A stretch of DNA of 64,000 nt from Alphaproteobacteria bacterium (lineage in GTDB: Bacteria > Pseudomonadota > Alphaproteobacteria > Rhizobiales > Xanthobacteraceae). A program made the position numbers and the translations under genes. Below the pieces are notes generated by a model, which searched no databases, was not told where the DNA came from, and saw only the letters and a program-made list of their open reading frames with translations. Below, one piece after another: positions 25,769 to 34,159 of this stretch; the stretch's first letter is position 1, and each line of letters starts with the position of its first letter. The stretch spans positions 52,552 to 116,551 of the forward strand of contig VGEP01000012.1 of NCBI GenBank assembly GCA_016869215.1. Reading direction: 5' to 3'.

Positions 25769-27295
25769 ATGACCGAACCCGGGCCACCCCCAAACCCCGC
25801 CGCCGTAGCGGCCAATCTCACGACCGGGCGCCCGCCGTGGCTGGAAAACCTGCTGCGGCCCGTCCAGGCCTTCCGGCTGCGCTATCTGCCGGTGGTGATG
25901 GTCTATTTCGCCTATGGCGCGCTCGGCCTGATCGACGTCGGCCGCGACATGTGGGTGAAGGAAAGCCTGTCGCTCAGCCCGGCCGAGCTCGCCGGCATCG
26001 CGGTCTGGCTCAACCTGCCCTGGACCGTGAAGATGGTATTCGGGGAACTGGTGGACTGTGTGCCGATCTTCGGCTCGCAGCGCCGCGCCTATATCGTCAT
26101 CGGCGCCTCGTTGACCGCCACCGGCCTCCTGACGCTCGCCGGCGCCGCCGGCGGCTGGCTCGTCTTCGCAAGGCCGGACCAGCTCTACATGCTCGGCGCG
26201 TTGCTGATCGTGATCGGCACCGTGATCCAGGACGTGGTGGCGGACGCGATATCGACCGAGGTGGTCGCGCGCCGCGATGCCGATGGCAACGAGCGCCCCG
26301 ACGCCGATGTGCGCGCCGAGCTCGGCATGGTGCAGGTGCTGGGCCGGCTTGCGCTGTCGGCCGGCATCGTCGCGGTGGCCGGCATCTCCGGCTGGCTCGC
26401 CTTCATCGTCGATCGTCAGACGGTGTTCCTGATCGGCCTCGTCATCCCGGTGGTTTCGGTGACCGGCGCGTTCCTGCGCGGGATCGAAACCCGCGAGCGG
26501 CGGGCCATCGACTGGCGCATCCTCGGCGGCGGGCTTGCGTTCGGCGCAACGGTGCTGGTGCTCGGTGTCGGCGGTGTGCCTTACGCACAGGAGATCGTAT
26601 TCGTCGTGTCGATGACCGTGGTCTGCACGATGCTCGTTCTGGTGACGCGCGAGCTCGACCACGCGACGCGAATGGCCATCCTGTTCACGACCATCATCAT
26701 CTTCGCGTTCCGCGCAACGCCCGGCGTCGGCGACGGATACTTCTGGTACTCGCTCGACGTGCTGAAGTTCGATGAAGCGTTCTACGGCGTGCTGCGCCAG
26801 ACCGCGGCGCTGATCGCCATCGCAGCGATGTGGATGTTCTCCAAGCAGATCACCGAATATCCCGTCACGACGGTGCTGCTATGGATCACGATCGCAGGTA
26901 CGATTCTGTCGGCGCCGAACATCGGGCTGGTCTACGGCGTGCACGAATGGACCGAAGCGAACTTCGGCGTCGGCGCGCGGACCATCGCGATCATCGACGC
27001 GGCCGCATCGTCGCCGTTCGCGCAGCTCAGCATGATTCCGCTGCTGACGCTGATCGCCTACTATGCGCCGGCCGGCCACCGCGCGACGTGGTTTGCGCTG
27101 ATGGCCTCGCTGATGAACCTCGCACTGGTGGCCGGGCAGCTGCAGACCAAGTACCTCAACCAGGTTTTCGTCGTCGGGCGCGGCGTATACGATCACCTTG
27201 GCCCGCTGATCCTCACCGTGGTCGGAATGGGATTCGTCATCCCGATCGCTGCAATCCTGCTGCTCGGCGCAAGGGTGGCGAAGAGGCCGGCGTAA
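25769..27295 (+). CDS. BT1-family (folate/biopterin transporter-like) MFS membrane protein
   Basis: A 508-residue membrane protein with about 12 hydrophobic segments. It matches the BT1 branch of the major facilitator superfamily: 'VYFAYGALGLIDVGRDMWVK', 'WTVKMVFGELVDCVPIFGSQ', then 'VIQDVVADAISTEVVAR' and 'FAFRATPGVGDGYFWYSLDV' in the second half. BT1 proteins carry folates and pterins in Leishmania and cyanobacteria; most bacterial members are uncharacterised. The start is placed at 'MTEPGPPPNP', 81 bp after an earlier possible codon, because the preceding peptide is not membrane-like. The Pro-rich N-terminus is likely cytoplasmic. Confidence 0.82.
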   Translation: MTEPGPPPNPAAVAANLTTGRPPWLENLLRPVQAFRLRYLPVVMVYFAYGALGLIDVGRDMWVKESLSLSPAELAGIAVWLNLPWTVKMVFGELVDCVPIFGSQRRAYIVIGASLTATGLLTLAGAAGGWLVFARPDQLYMLGALLIVIGTVIQDVVADAISTEVVARRDADGNERPDADVRAELGMVQVLGRLALSAGIVAVAGISGWLAFIVDRQTVFLIGLVIPVVSVTGAFLRGIETRERRAIDWRILGGGLAFGATVLVLGVGGVPYAQEIVFVVSMTVVCTMLVLVTRELDHATRMAILFTTIIIFAFRATPGVGDGYFWYSLDVLKFDEAFYGVLRQTAALIAIAAMWMFSKQITEYPVTTVLLWITIAGTILSAPNIGLVYGVHEWTEANFGVGARTIAIIDAAASSPFAQLSMIPLLTLIAYYAPAGHRATWFALMASLMNLALVAGQLQTKYLNQVFVVGRGVYDHLGPLILTVVGMGFVIPIAAILLLGARVAKRPA

Positions 27296-27317
27296 GGCGC
27301 GTGCGGAGGGTGCTGTC

Positions 27318-28376
27318 GTGCAATTCGGCCTGAACTTCTTTCCCTGCGTCGGCCCGGACCAGAAATCCGCTGAGCAGTATTTCCGCGAGGCGATGCACCT
27401 GTGCAGCCTGACCGACGAGCTGGGCTACACCCACATCCGGCAGGTCGAGCACTACTTCAAGCCCTACGGCGGCTACAGTCCGAACCCGATCCTGTTCCTC
27501 ACCGCGGCCGCGATGCGCACCAGGAACACGCGGCTGATCACCGGCGCGGTGCTGCCCGCGTTCAACCATCCGCTCAAGCTTGCCGGGGAGATCGGCATGC
27601 TCGACGGCATCAGCGGCGGGCGGCTGGAGGTCGGCTTTGCCCGTGCCTTCCTGCCGCACGAGTTCGCGCAGTTCGAGGTGAGCCTCGACGAAAGCCGGCG
27701 GCGTTTCACCGAAGGCCTGGCGCAGATCAGGCTGCTGCTGACCGGCGAGAATGTCAGTTCCAAAGGTGAGTTCCACAGCTTCGCCAACGTCACCTCCCTG
27801 CCCCGCCCGACGCAGGCCCCGCATCCGCCGTTCTGGATCGCTGCGACCAACACGCCGGAGACTTTCGCGTTCGCCGGCGAACAGGGCTGCCGCGTGATGG
27901 CGATCCCGCTCGAGCCGACCAACATGCGTGCGCTGACCGGCCGCTACCGCGACGCCTGGCGCGCCGCGGGCCATCCCGGCAACGGCCATGTCATGAACAC
28001 GTTCTTCATGTGCTGCATGCCCACGCGCCAGGAGGCGATGGATTTCGGCCTGCCGCACGCCAACGAGCATCTCAAGGGCCTCGCGGATTCCGCGAAGGAA
28101 TGGCTGACGGGCGCCAGCACCAAGGACTATCCCGGCTACGACAAGCTGATCGCGCATGTGTCGAGCGACACCGCCGAGCGGCAGATGCGCGACGGTACCG
28201 CGTTCATCGGCACGCCGTCCGAGATCGTGGAGATGATCCGCGCCTACAACGACAACGTCGGCGGCATCGACAGCGTGTCGCTGCACTTCACGCCGGGCAA
28301 CATGCCGGTGGAGGCTGCAGAGCGCTCGATCCGGTTGTTCTCGAAAGACGCGCTGCCGAAGCTCGCGGGGCTATGA
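27318..28376 (+). CDS. LLM-class flavin-dependent oxidoreductase
   Basis: A 352-residue bacterial-luciferase-like flavin enzyme of the single-domain type. The N-terminus 'MQFGLNFFPCVGPDQKSAEQ' and 'RQVEHYFKPYGGYSPNPI' hold the family's His and phosphate contacts, and 'DGISGGRLEVGFARAFLP' is the conserved flavin loop. The GTG start follows 'GGAGGG' with good spacing. It lies 23 bp after the BT1 transporter on the same strand, so the two may be co-transcribed, perhaps linking a pterin-like transporter to a flavin or F420-type enzyme; that link is speculative. Confidence 0.87.
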   Translation: MQFGLNFFPCVGPDQKSAEQYFREAMHLCSLTDELGYTHIRQVEHYFKPYGGYSPNPILFLTAAAMRTRNTRLITGAVLPAFNHPLKLAGEIGMLDGISGGRLEVGFARAFLPHEFAQFEVSLDESRRRFTEGLAQIRLLLTGENVSSKGEFHSFANVTSLPRPTQAPHPPFWIAATNTPETFAFAGEQGCRVMAIPLEPTNMRALTGRYRDAWRAAGHPGNGHVMNTFFMCCMPTRQEAMDFGLPHANEHLKGLADSAKEWLTGASTKDYPGYDKLIAHVSSDTAERQMRDGTAFIGTPSEIVEMIRAYNDNVGGIDSVSLHFTPGNMPVEAAERSIRLFSKDALPKLAGL

Positions 28377-28385
28377 CGCGATGCA

Positions 28386-29216
28386 CTACGTGGCGGGCGC
28401 GTAGGAATAGCCGCCGGGCGCGCGGGCCACATGGCCAAATCCCGGAAACGGCAGATGCGCGCCGGCGACGCACAGCCGCTCGGCCGCGGCCTGCTCCAGC
28501 ACGCGCTGGCGCGTCGCGCGCGCCATGTCCGGAATGACGTCGAACACCAGCGTCGCGTCCGGACGCGCCAGCTGCACCGAGGCGAGATGCACGATATCGC
28601 CCCACAGCAGCAGCCGGTCGCCGCCGGACTCGATCAGCCAGTTGGTGTGACCGGGGGTGTGGCCCGGCGCGAGGCGCGCGGCGATGCCGGGAAGCACTTC
28701 GCCGTCGTTCACGCGCCGCATGCGGCCGCCATAGGGCGCGGTGACGCGGCGTTGCGCGGCCGAGTTCTTCTGCACGCGCTCGCTGTCGCCGGGCTGCACG
28801 ACCCGGTCCAGCCAGAACTCGGCCTCGACCTGGTGAAGCACCAGTTCGGCCTTGGGAAACACGGCACGGCCGGCCTCGTCCACCAAGCCCAGCGAATGGT
28901 CGGAATGCAGATGCGTGATCAGAAGAATATCGATCGATTCCGGCGGCACGCCGATGGCGCGCAGATTCTGCGGCAGCATTCCGACCGTCGGCCCCATGGT
29001 GTGGCCGGAGCCGGCGTCGCTGAGGATCAGCTTGCCGCGATGGCGAATGAGGAAGGCATTGACGTCGAGCGGCAAGGTCTGCCCGTAGGGCACGCCGGTC
29101 AGCCGCTCGCTTTCGGCCTTGTCGATGCCCTGGATGATGTTGTGATTGCTGTTGACCAATACGCCGTCCGAAACGGCAGTGACATGAAATTCCCCGACGT
29201 TTCGCCCGGCAGTCAT
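28386..29216 (-). CDS. MBL-fold metallo-hydrolase
   Basis: A 276-residue metallo-beta-lactamase-fold hydrolase. The zinc-binding signature is 'ITHLHSDHSLGL', followed by the second His in 'LAPGHTPGHTNWL' and Asp in 'LLLWGDIVHL', with a C-terminal 'AGAHLPFPG' His. The fold covers lactonases, quorum quenchers and arylsulfatase-like enzymes; the specific activity is unassigned. Its ATG overlaps the TGA of the GMC oxidoreductase by 4 bases, so the pair is translationally coupled and probably acts in one pathway, with alcohol oxidation followed by ester or lactone hydrolysis as one possibility. Confidence 0.88.
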   Translation of the reverse strand: MTAGRNVGEFHVTAVSDGVLVNSNHNIIQGIDKAESERLTGVPYGQTLPLDVNAFLIRHRGKLILSDAGSGHTMGPTVGMLPQNLRAIGVPPESIDILLITHLHSDHSLGLVDEAGRAVFPKAELVLHQVEAEFWLDRVVQPGDSERVQKNSAAQRRVTAPYGGRMRRVNDGEVLPGIAARLAPGHTPGHTNWLIESGGDRLLLWGDIVHLASVQLARPDATLVFDVIPDMARATRQRVLEQAAAERLCVAGAHLPFPGFGHVARAPGGYSYAPAT

Positions 29217-30841
29217 AGCTGTGCCGGAGCGAGCGTGGGCTTGCCGCGGATCAGGTCCGACGCGCGCTCTGCCATCATCAGCACGCAGGCGTTGATGTGC
29301 GCCGAGACCAGATCGGGCATGGCCGAGGCATCGACCACGCGCAGCCGCTCGGCGCCGCGCACTTTGAGCTGCGGATCGAGCACCGCCTCCGCACCGACGC
29401 CCATCGGGCAGGTCGAGGCCGGGTGGTTGACCGTGTTGACCACGCGGCGGATCCAGGCGTCGATCTCGGCATCGATCTTGACCGCAGGACCGGGCGAAAT
29501 CTCGTCGGCGCGATATTTCGCGAGCGGCGCCTGATAGGCGGCCTCGCGCGCGATCTTGAATCCCTCGCGCAAGGTCGGCAGGTCGTTCGGCGCCGTGAAG
29601 CAGTTGGTGACGATACGGACCTTGTCGCGCGGGTCGGACGAGCGCAGCAGCACCTCGCCGCGGCTGTCCGGGTGCAGGATCGCGGGCCGGATGCCGTAGC
29701 CGTCCACGTAGGGCTTCTTCCAGCCGGGGAACCAGAGCGCCGCATCGAGCGGTGCGCCGCGGAACATGAATTCGACGTCTGGCACGGCAAGCTCCGGCCG
29801 CGTCTTGATGAAGGCGTGCAATCCGCCGGGCACGACGGTGGCGGGCCCAGTGCCGAACAGATAGGCGCGCACCATGTTGATCGACATCCTGTCGAGCCGC
29901 ATGTTGTCGCGGAATGCGCTTCCGTCCTTGCGGTTGAACGCGATCAGCACCGCAAGGTGATCCTGCAGGTTCTTGCCGACCGGCAGATCGACGATCGGTT
30001 CGATCCCGACCTCGCGCAGATGCGCCGCGGGACCGATGCCGGACAACATCAGAATCTGCGGCGTGTTGAAGGCGCCGCCGCAGACGATCACCTCGCTCGT
30101 GGCATGCGCCTTCCGCAAGGCGCCGCGGTGGAAATACTCCACGCCGGTGGCGCGCGTGCCGAGCATGGTGACGCGGGCCGTGTGCGCGCGCACCTTCACG
30201 GTCAGATTGGGCCGCGGCATCGCAGGCCGCAGGAAGCCGGCCGCCGACGAGCAGCGGCGGCCGTTCCTGATCGAGAACTGCGAGCGCCCGAAGCCGACTG
30301 CGCTCGTTCCGTTGTAATCGTCGGTGACCGGCAGGCCGGTCATGCGCGCTGCCTCGATCCATGCGTCGTAGATCGGGTCTTTCGTTCGCGCCCACTGCAC
30401 GCCGATGTGGCCCGAGCCGCCGCGCATCTCGCTCTCGCCGTCCTCAAAGCTCTCCAGCCGCTTGAAGTACGGCAGCGTGTCGGCGAACGACCATCCGAGC
30501 GCGCCCTTCTGCGCCCAGCGGTCGAAGTCGCCGGCATCGCCCCGGGTGAAGGCCATGACGTTGATCGAGGACGAGCCGCCCAGCACCTTGCCGCGCAGCT
30601 CTTCGAGCTGCCGCCCGTTCAGGTTCGGGTCGGGCTCGGCGCGATAGCCCCAGTCGTGCAGCTTGTATTCGTGCAGCTTGCCGAGCCCGATCGGCACGTG
30701 GATCAGCGGATCGAAGTCGCGCCCGCCGGCCTCCAGCAGCAGCACCCGGCAGCCGGAGTCCTCGGTAAGCCGGTTGGCGAGCACGCAGCCGGCGGAACCC
30801 GCGCCGACGATGATGTAGTCGTAGCTGTCGGATGAACGCAT
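29213..30841 (-). CDS. GMC-family FAD oxidoreductase (choline/alcohol dehydrogenase-like)
   Basis: A 542-residue flavoenzyme. The N-terminal FAD motif is 'YIIVGAGSAGCVLANRLTED' and GMC signature 1 is 'RGKVLGGSSSINVMAFTRG'. Signature 2 is near 'GGAFNTPQILMLSGIGPA', and the C-terminal catalytic region reads 'VNHPASTCPMGVGAEAVLD', ending 'AHINACVLMMAERASDLI'. It oxidises primary alcohols in most relatives. The ATG at 'MRSSDSYDYI' fits the family; an open frame extends further upstream without similarity. It is coupled to the downstream MBL hydrolase gene. Confidence 0.92.
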   Translation of the reverse strand: MRSSDSYDYIIVGAGSAGCVLANRLTEDSGCRVLLLEAGGRDFDPLIHVPIGLGKLHEYKLHDWGYRAEPDPNLNGRQLEELRGKVLGGSSSINVMAFTRGDAGDFDRWAQKGALGWSFADTLPYFKRLESFEDGESEMRGGSGHIGVQWARTKDPIYDAWIEAARMTGLPVTDDYNGTSAVGFGRSQFSIRNGRRCSSAAGFLRPAMPRPNLTVKVRAHTARVTMLGTRATGVEYFHRGALRKAHATSEVIVCGGAFNTPQILMLSGIGPAAHLREVGIEPIVDLPVGKNLQDHLAVLIAFNRKDGSAFRDNMRLDRMSINMVRAYLFGTGPATVVPGGLHAFIKTRPELAVPDVEFMFRGAPLDAALWFPGWKKPYVDGYGIRPAILHPDSRGEVLLRSSDPRDKVRIVTNCFTAPNDLPTLREGFKIAREAAYQAPLAKYRADEISPGPAVKIDAEIDAWIRRVVNTVNHPASTCPMGVGAEAVLDPQLKVRGAERLRVVDASAMPDLVSAHINACVLMMAERASDLIRGKPTLAPAQL

Positions 30842-31193
30842 GGCGAAACTCAAACTCTCGTCGGCCGTTGGCACGCCGGCGGATCGAGCGACGGAGGTCG
30901 TACAGTGCTTCGGGCGTACGCCGTCCGTCTCTGCAACCTGGGCGATCCGGCGCCGCAACCGATTGGATTTTCCGATCTGCCGCTCCGCAGTCCGGTCAGT
31001 GTCGGGAAACTGACGGGTTCGGGCAAGACCTTTCAGCGGACAACATCGCGCCAATCGATGTCGAAGCCTCGGCCATAAAGGCATCGATCGGCGAGCGGCG
31101 CGCGTACCGGCGCGCAGACCGAACGCGGCGGGGCAAATTGCTACGGTTGTGATTGTTTGATACTAAACTTCGCACGAACGGGAACATGGCCGG
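30842..31193. other. Divergent intergenic region upstream of the SxtJ-carbamoyltransferase operon
   Basis: This 352-bp spacer lies between the minus-strand GMC gene and the plus-strand SxtJ gene. Apart from a candidate promoter near its right end (listed separately), I see no gene with a ribosome site, no strong palindrome and no RNA element. The last 60 bases are clearly more AT-rich than the rest. Confidence 0.5.
31138..31166 (+). promoter_or_regulatory. Candidate promoter of the SxtJ-DUF5989-carbamoyltransferase operon
   Basis: 'TTGCTA' (31138-31143), a 17-base spacer and 'TACTAA' (31161-31166) lie about 28 bp upstream of the SxtJ start, in a local AT-rich stretch. The -35 matches the first three and least variable bases; the -10 is poor. 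An alternative -10 is 'GATACT' two bases earlier with a shorter spacer. Confidence 0.35.
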
Positions 31194-31622
31194 ATGGCAC
31201 AAGGCACCCACGAAAGTTATTCGCGAGAGGAGGTCGCCGGTCCCGGCCCCGAGCGCGGTTTCGGCATCGTCATGGCGGTTGCGTGTGCGGTCGTCGCCGC
31301 GATCAACCTCTGGTACGCCGGGCGATGGTGGCCCTGGTTCTCGGTCGCCGGCGCGCTGTTCCTCGGCGCAGCCTTGCTGCGCCCCGCCGTTCTGAAGCCC
31401 CTGAACGTGCTTTGGTTCAAGTTCGGGATGCTGCTCCACAAGGTGGTCAATCCGATTGTCATGGGACTGTTGTTCTTCGTCACCGTCTGGCCGACGGGAC
31501 TGGTCATGCGCGCGCTTGGACGCGATCTGCTGCGGCTCAAGCGCGAGCCTGACGCCGACAGCTACTGGATCGTGCGGCAGCCGCCGGGCCCTGCCCCCGA
31601 ATCGATGAAAGATCAGTTCTGA
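31194..31622 (+). CDS. SxtJ family membrane protein
   Basis: A 142-residue inner-membrane protein with three hydrophobic segments: 'GIVMAVACAVVAAINLWYAG', 'WFSVAGALFLGAALLRP' and 'IVMGLLFFVTVWPTGLVMR'. The region 'KPLNVLWFKFGMLLHKVVNP' and the ending 'RDLLRLKREPDADSYWIVR' are the typical SxtJ family landmarks. The family is named from saxitoxin clusters but has no known reaction. It is the first gene of a three-gene set with DUF5989 (12 bp on) and a carbamoyltransferase, an association seen widely in bacteria, often near polysaccharide genes. It may anchor or assist the carbamoyltransferase at the membrane. Confidence 0.85.
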   Translation: MAQGTHESYSREEVAGPGPERGFGIVMAVACAVVAAINLWYAGRWWPWFSVAGALFLGAALLRPAVLKPLNVLWFKFGMLLHKVVNPIVMGLLFFVTVWPTGLVMRALGRDLLRLKREPDADSYWIVRQPPGPAPESMKDQF

Positions 31623-31634
31623 GCGGAGAAGGGC

Positions 31635-31784
31635 ATGGAGTTCCTGGGTGAGCTTTGGCGCTTCATGCGCGTGCGCAAGAAGTTCTGGCTGCTGCCGATC
31701 CTCTTGATGATGGTCGTGTTCGGCGGACTTGTGGTGCTGACCAAGGGCTCCGCGGTGGCGCCGTTCATCTATACGATCTTCTGA
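31635..31784 (+). CDS. DUF5989 small membrane protein
   Basis: A 49-residue protein: 'MEFLGELWRFMRVRKKFWLL' followed by one transmembrane segment 'ILLMMVVFGGLVVLTKGSAV' and the tail 'APFIYTIF'. This is the whole DUF5989 family, almost always encoded between SxtJ and a NodU-type carbamoyltransferase. The basic amphipathic N-terminal helix faces the cytoplasm. 'GGAGAAGGG' precedes the ATG. It is separated by 12 bp from SxtJ and 20 bp from the carbamoyltransferase, so the three form one transcript. No function is known. Confidence 0.85.
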   Translation: MEFLGELWRFMRVRKKFWLLPILLMMVVFGGLVVLTKGSAVAPFIYTIF

Positions 31785-31804
31785 ACCCTCAATTCCGAAG
31801 CTCC

Positions 31805-33637
31805 ATGCGCGTCCTCGGCCTCTCCGCCTACTACCACGACAGCGCCGCCGCGCTGGTCGAGGACGGGCGGGTCGTCGCGGCCGCGCAAGAGGAACGCTTC
31901 ACCCGCAAGAAGCACGATCCGTCGTTTCCCACGAACGCCATCCGCTATTGCCTCGACGAGGGCGGGGTGTCGCTGCGCGACCTCGACTTCGTGGTGTTCT
32001 ACGACAAGCCGTTTCTCAAATTCGAGCGGCTCTTGGAAACCTACGTCGCCATGGCGCCGCGCGGGTTCCGATCGTTCAAGATGGCGATCCCGGTCTGGCT
32101 GAAGGAGAAGCTGTTTCAGAAATCGCTGTTGCGCGGCGAGTTGAAGACGATCGACGAATCGTTCAATCCGGCCGAGAAGCTCTTGTTCTGCGAGCACCAT
32201 TTAAGCCACGCGGCGTCGGCGTTCTTTCCCTCGCCTTACGAGCAGGCCGCCGTCCTCACCATGGACGGCGTCGGCGAATGGGCGACCACGTCGGCCGCCA
32301 TCGGCTCCGGCAGCAAGCTGGAGATGATCCAGGAGATTCACTTCCCGCATTCGCTCGGGCTGCTCTATTCCGCCTTCACCTACTACACCGGATTCAAGGT
32401 CAACTCCGGCGAATACAAGGTGATGGGGCTCGCGCCCTACGGCGAGCCGAAATACACCAGGCTCATCCTGGACAATCTGATCGATCTGAAGCCCGACGGC
32501 TCGTTCCGGCTGGACATGTCGTATTTCGACTATTGCACCGGCCTGACCATGACCAACGACCGGTTCGCGGATCTGTTCGGCGAGCCGGTGCGCTCGGCCG
32601 ACAAGCTCTTGACGCCGTTCCACATGGACATGGCGGCGTCGATCCAGGCGGTGCTGGAGGAGGCGGTGCTGCGCATGACGCGCGCGCTCGCCAAACAGAC
32701 CGGCCAGCGCAGTCTGTGCCTCGCCGGCGGCGTGGCGCTCAATTGCGTGGCCAACGGCAAGGTGCTGCGCGACGCTGCGTTCGAGAACATCTGGGTGCAG
32801 CCCGCGGCGGGCGACGCCGGCGGCGCGGTGGGCGCGGCGCTGGCCGCGGTGCACCTCTACAAGGGCCAGCCGCGGCACGTGAACGGCGGCGACGGCATGG
32901 CCGGCTCGTTCCTCGGCCCGAGCTTCAAGCAGCACGAGATCGAAAAGCGGCTCACAGCCGCCGGCGCGCGCTACACCGTGCTGAGCGAGAACGCGACCGT
33001 CGACGCAACCGCCGACGCGCTCGCCGGGCAGCAGGCGGTCGGCTGGTTCCAGGGCCGCATGGAGTTCGGCCCGCGCTCGCTCGGCGCGCGGTCAATCCTC
33101 GGCGATCCGTGCTCGCCGGCCATGCAGAAGAATCTCAATCTGAAAGTGAAGTACCGCGAGAGCTTCCGGCCGTTCGCGCCCGCCGTGCTGCGCGAGGACG
33201 TCGCCGGCTGGTTCGAACTCGACGGCGACAGCCCCTACATGCTGATCGTCGCCGACGTGCGCAAGGACCGCCGCCGCGCGATGTCGCCGGAGGAGCAGGC
33301 GCTGTTCGGCATCGACAAGCTCAACGTCGCTCGCTCCGACATTCCGGCGGTCACCCACGTCGACTACTCGGCGCGCATCCAGACTGTACACGCCAACACC
33401 AACCCGCTGTTCCACCGCCTGCTGAGCGCGTTCAAGGCCCGCACCGGCTGCCCGGTGCTGGTCAACACCAGCTTCAACGTGCGCGGCGAGCCGATCGTCT
33501 GCACGCCCGAGGACGCATTCCGCTGCTTCATGGGCAACGAGCTCGACCTGCTCGTCGTCGGCAACTGCGTGATGCGGAAGGCCGAACAGGACCCGGGCCT
33601 GAAGCTGGATTACAGCTCGGCCTTCGAACTGGACTAG
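31805..33637 (+). CDS. NodU/CmcH-family O-carbamoyltransferase
   Basis: A 610-residue enzyme that transfers the carbamoyl group of carbamoyl phosphate, through carbamoyl-adenylate, to a hydroxyl. The N-terminal Kae1-like domain starts 'MRVLGLSAYYHDSAAALVED' and includes 'AAAQEERFTRKKHDPSFP' and the metal-binding 'CEHHLSHAASAFFPSP'. 'VLTMDGVGEWATTS' is the ATP-phosphate loop. The C-terminal YrdC-like domain has 'GPRSLGARSILGDPCSP' and 'YRESFRPFAPAVL', and 'LVNTSFNVRGEPIVCTPEDA' closes the domain. The acceptor is unknown: no sugar or Nod-factor genes are adjacent. It ends a tight operon with SxtJ and DUF5989. Confidence 0.93.
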   Translation: MRVLGLSAYYHDSAAALVEDGRVVAAAQEERFTRKKHDPSFPTNAIRYCLDEGGVSLRDLDFVVFYDKPFLKFERLLETYVAMAPRGFRSFKMAIPVWLKEKLFQKSLLRGELKTIDESFNPAEKLLFCEHHLSHAASAFFPSPYEQAAVLTMDGVGEWATTSAAIGSGSKLEMIQEIHFPHSLGLLYSAFTYYTGFKVNSGEYKVMGLAPYGEPKYTRLILDNLIDLKPDGSFRLDMSYFDYCTGLTMTNDRFADLFGEPVRSADKLLTPFHMDMAASIQAVLEEAVLRMTRALAKQTGQRSLCLAGGVALNCVANGKVLRDAAFENIWVQPAAGDAGGAVGAALAAVHLYKGQPRHVNGGDGMAGSFLGPSFKQHEIEKRLTAAGARYTVLSENATVDATADALAGQQAVGWFQGRMEFGPRSLGARSILGDPCSPAMQKNLNLKVKYRESFRPFAPAVLREDVAGWFELDGDSPYMLIVADVRKDRRRAMSPEEQALFGIDKLNVARSDIPAVTHVDYSARIQTVHANTNPLFHRLLSAFKARTGCPVLVNTSFNVRGEPIVCTPEDAFRCFMGNELDLLVVGNCVMRKAEQDPGLKLDYSSAFELD

Positions 33638-33793
33638 AATCGCCCGGATTGAACCGCCCTGCGCCGCCGCGCGACCAACGCCGGTGCAGGCGCCGCTTCA
33701 CGGCGGTCGATCGGCCAGTTCAGAAACTTTCATGGTTGCGCGAATTGATTTTGCGCATCCCGTGTGAGATACACCGCGCCTTCCGAGGATCCC

Positions 33794-33904
33794 ATGCGTT
33801 CGCCGCGACCCGAAACCGTCTTTGCACCGCACGCCGCTCCGCCGCGCTGTTGCGCGGGCGCACGGCCGTTTGCGTGTTGCAGCGACTTCCGGAAACCGGA
33901 ATAG
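33794..33904 (+). CDS. Possible 36-residue Cys-rich mini-ORF
   Basis: An ATG preceded by 'GAGG' with a 5-base spacer opens 36 codons. The peptide has 4 Cys as two pairs in 'RCCAGARPFACC', 3 Phe and a basic, Pro-rich remainder, and it has no signal peptide or membrane segment. It lies about 130 bp upstream of the first of two tRNA-like genes. Coding status is unproven: it is short, has no recognised homolog, and open frames of this length arise easily in GC-rich DNA. The ribosome site and the link to tRNA-like genes reading Phe and Cys anticodons are the reasons for listing it. Confidence 0.25.
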   Translation: MRSPRPETVFAPHAAPPRCCAGARPFACCSDFRKPE

Positions 33905-33947
33905 CCGGCGGCAGGGCCAGCCCTCCGCCGAACAGGCAGGAGGGGCG

Positions 33948-33974
33948 ATGGCCCGCATGACCAACGACAGCTGA
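33948..33974 (+). other. Eight-codon open frame with a strong Shine-Dalgarno
   Basis: 'AGGAGG' (33938-33943) lies four bases before an ATG that reads MARMTNDS and then TGA. A ribosome site this strong before eight codons could mark a leader peptide, or it may be chance. It ends 60 bp before the first tRNA-like gene. No regulatory pairing with downstream sequence was found by eye. Confidence 0.2.
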
Positions 33975-34033
33975 CAAGCCCGTACTGGCGCCGAGCCGGA
34001 CTCGCGTTCCGCGCCGGCCTGCGCATGGGCTGC

Positions 34034-34109
34034 GCCTGACAAGCTAATCTGGTGAAAGCGCCGCGCTGAAAACGCGGAGAGCGTGGATCGAAACCACGGT
34101 CAGGCACCA
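34034..34109 (+). tRNA. Aberrant tRNA-Phe(GAA)-like gene
   Basis: The sequence folds as a complete cloverleaf. The acceptor GCCTGAC pairs with GTCAGGC (7 of 7), and the D stem is GCT/AGC with G18-G19 in the loop. Anticodon stem CCGCG/CGCGG encloses loop CTGAAAA, so the anticodon is GAA (34068-34070). The variable loop is AGAG, the T stem CGTGG/CCACG, the discriminator A, and an encoded CCA ends the gene. It departs from a normal tRNA-Phe at invariant sites: position 8 is A rather than U, and the T-loop is ATCGAAA, with A54 in place of T54. The body does not resemble the usual alphaproteobacterial tRNA-Phe. It could be a specialised tRNA, a decayed copy, or a structural decoy. Whether it is charged is unknown. 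Confidence 0.65.
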
Positions 34110-34159
34110 AATTCCATCCGGGCGTCCGGCAACGGGACGCGGCAACGTTCCGCACCGAT

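Larger units (their letters stand above)
33638..34033. other. Spacer between carbamoyltransferase and the tRNA-like pair
   Basis: This 396-bp region has no gene of normal size. It holds two very short open frames with good ribosome sites (listed), a weak promoter-like pair 'TTGATT' (33745) and 'GATACA' (33768) with 17 bases between, and a long hairpin 'GCCGG act CGCG ttc CGCG CCGGC' at 33996-34018 just before the first tRNA-like gene. No T-run terminator follows the carbamoyltransferase gene. Confidence 0.5.

Noticed and set aside
33972..33974. UGA after the eight-codon frame as a selenocysteine codon
   Set aside because: The continuation ends inside the tRNA-like gene and no SECIS-like stem or selenoprotein family is visible.
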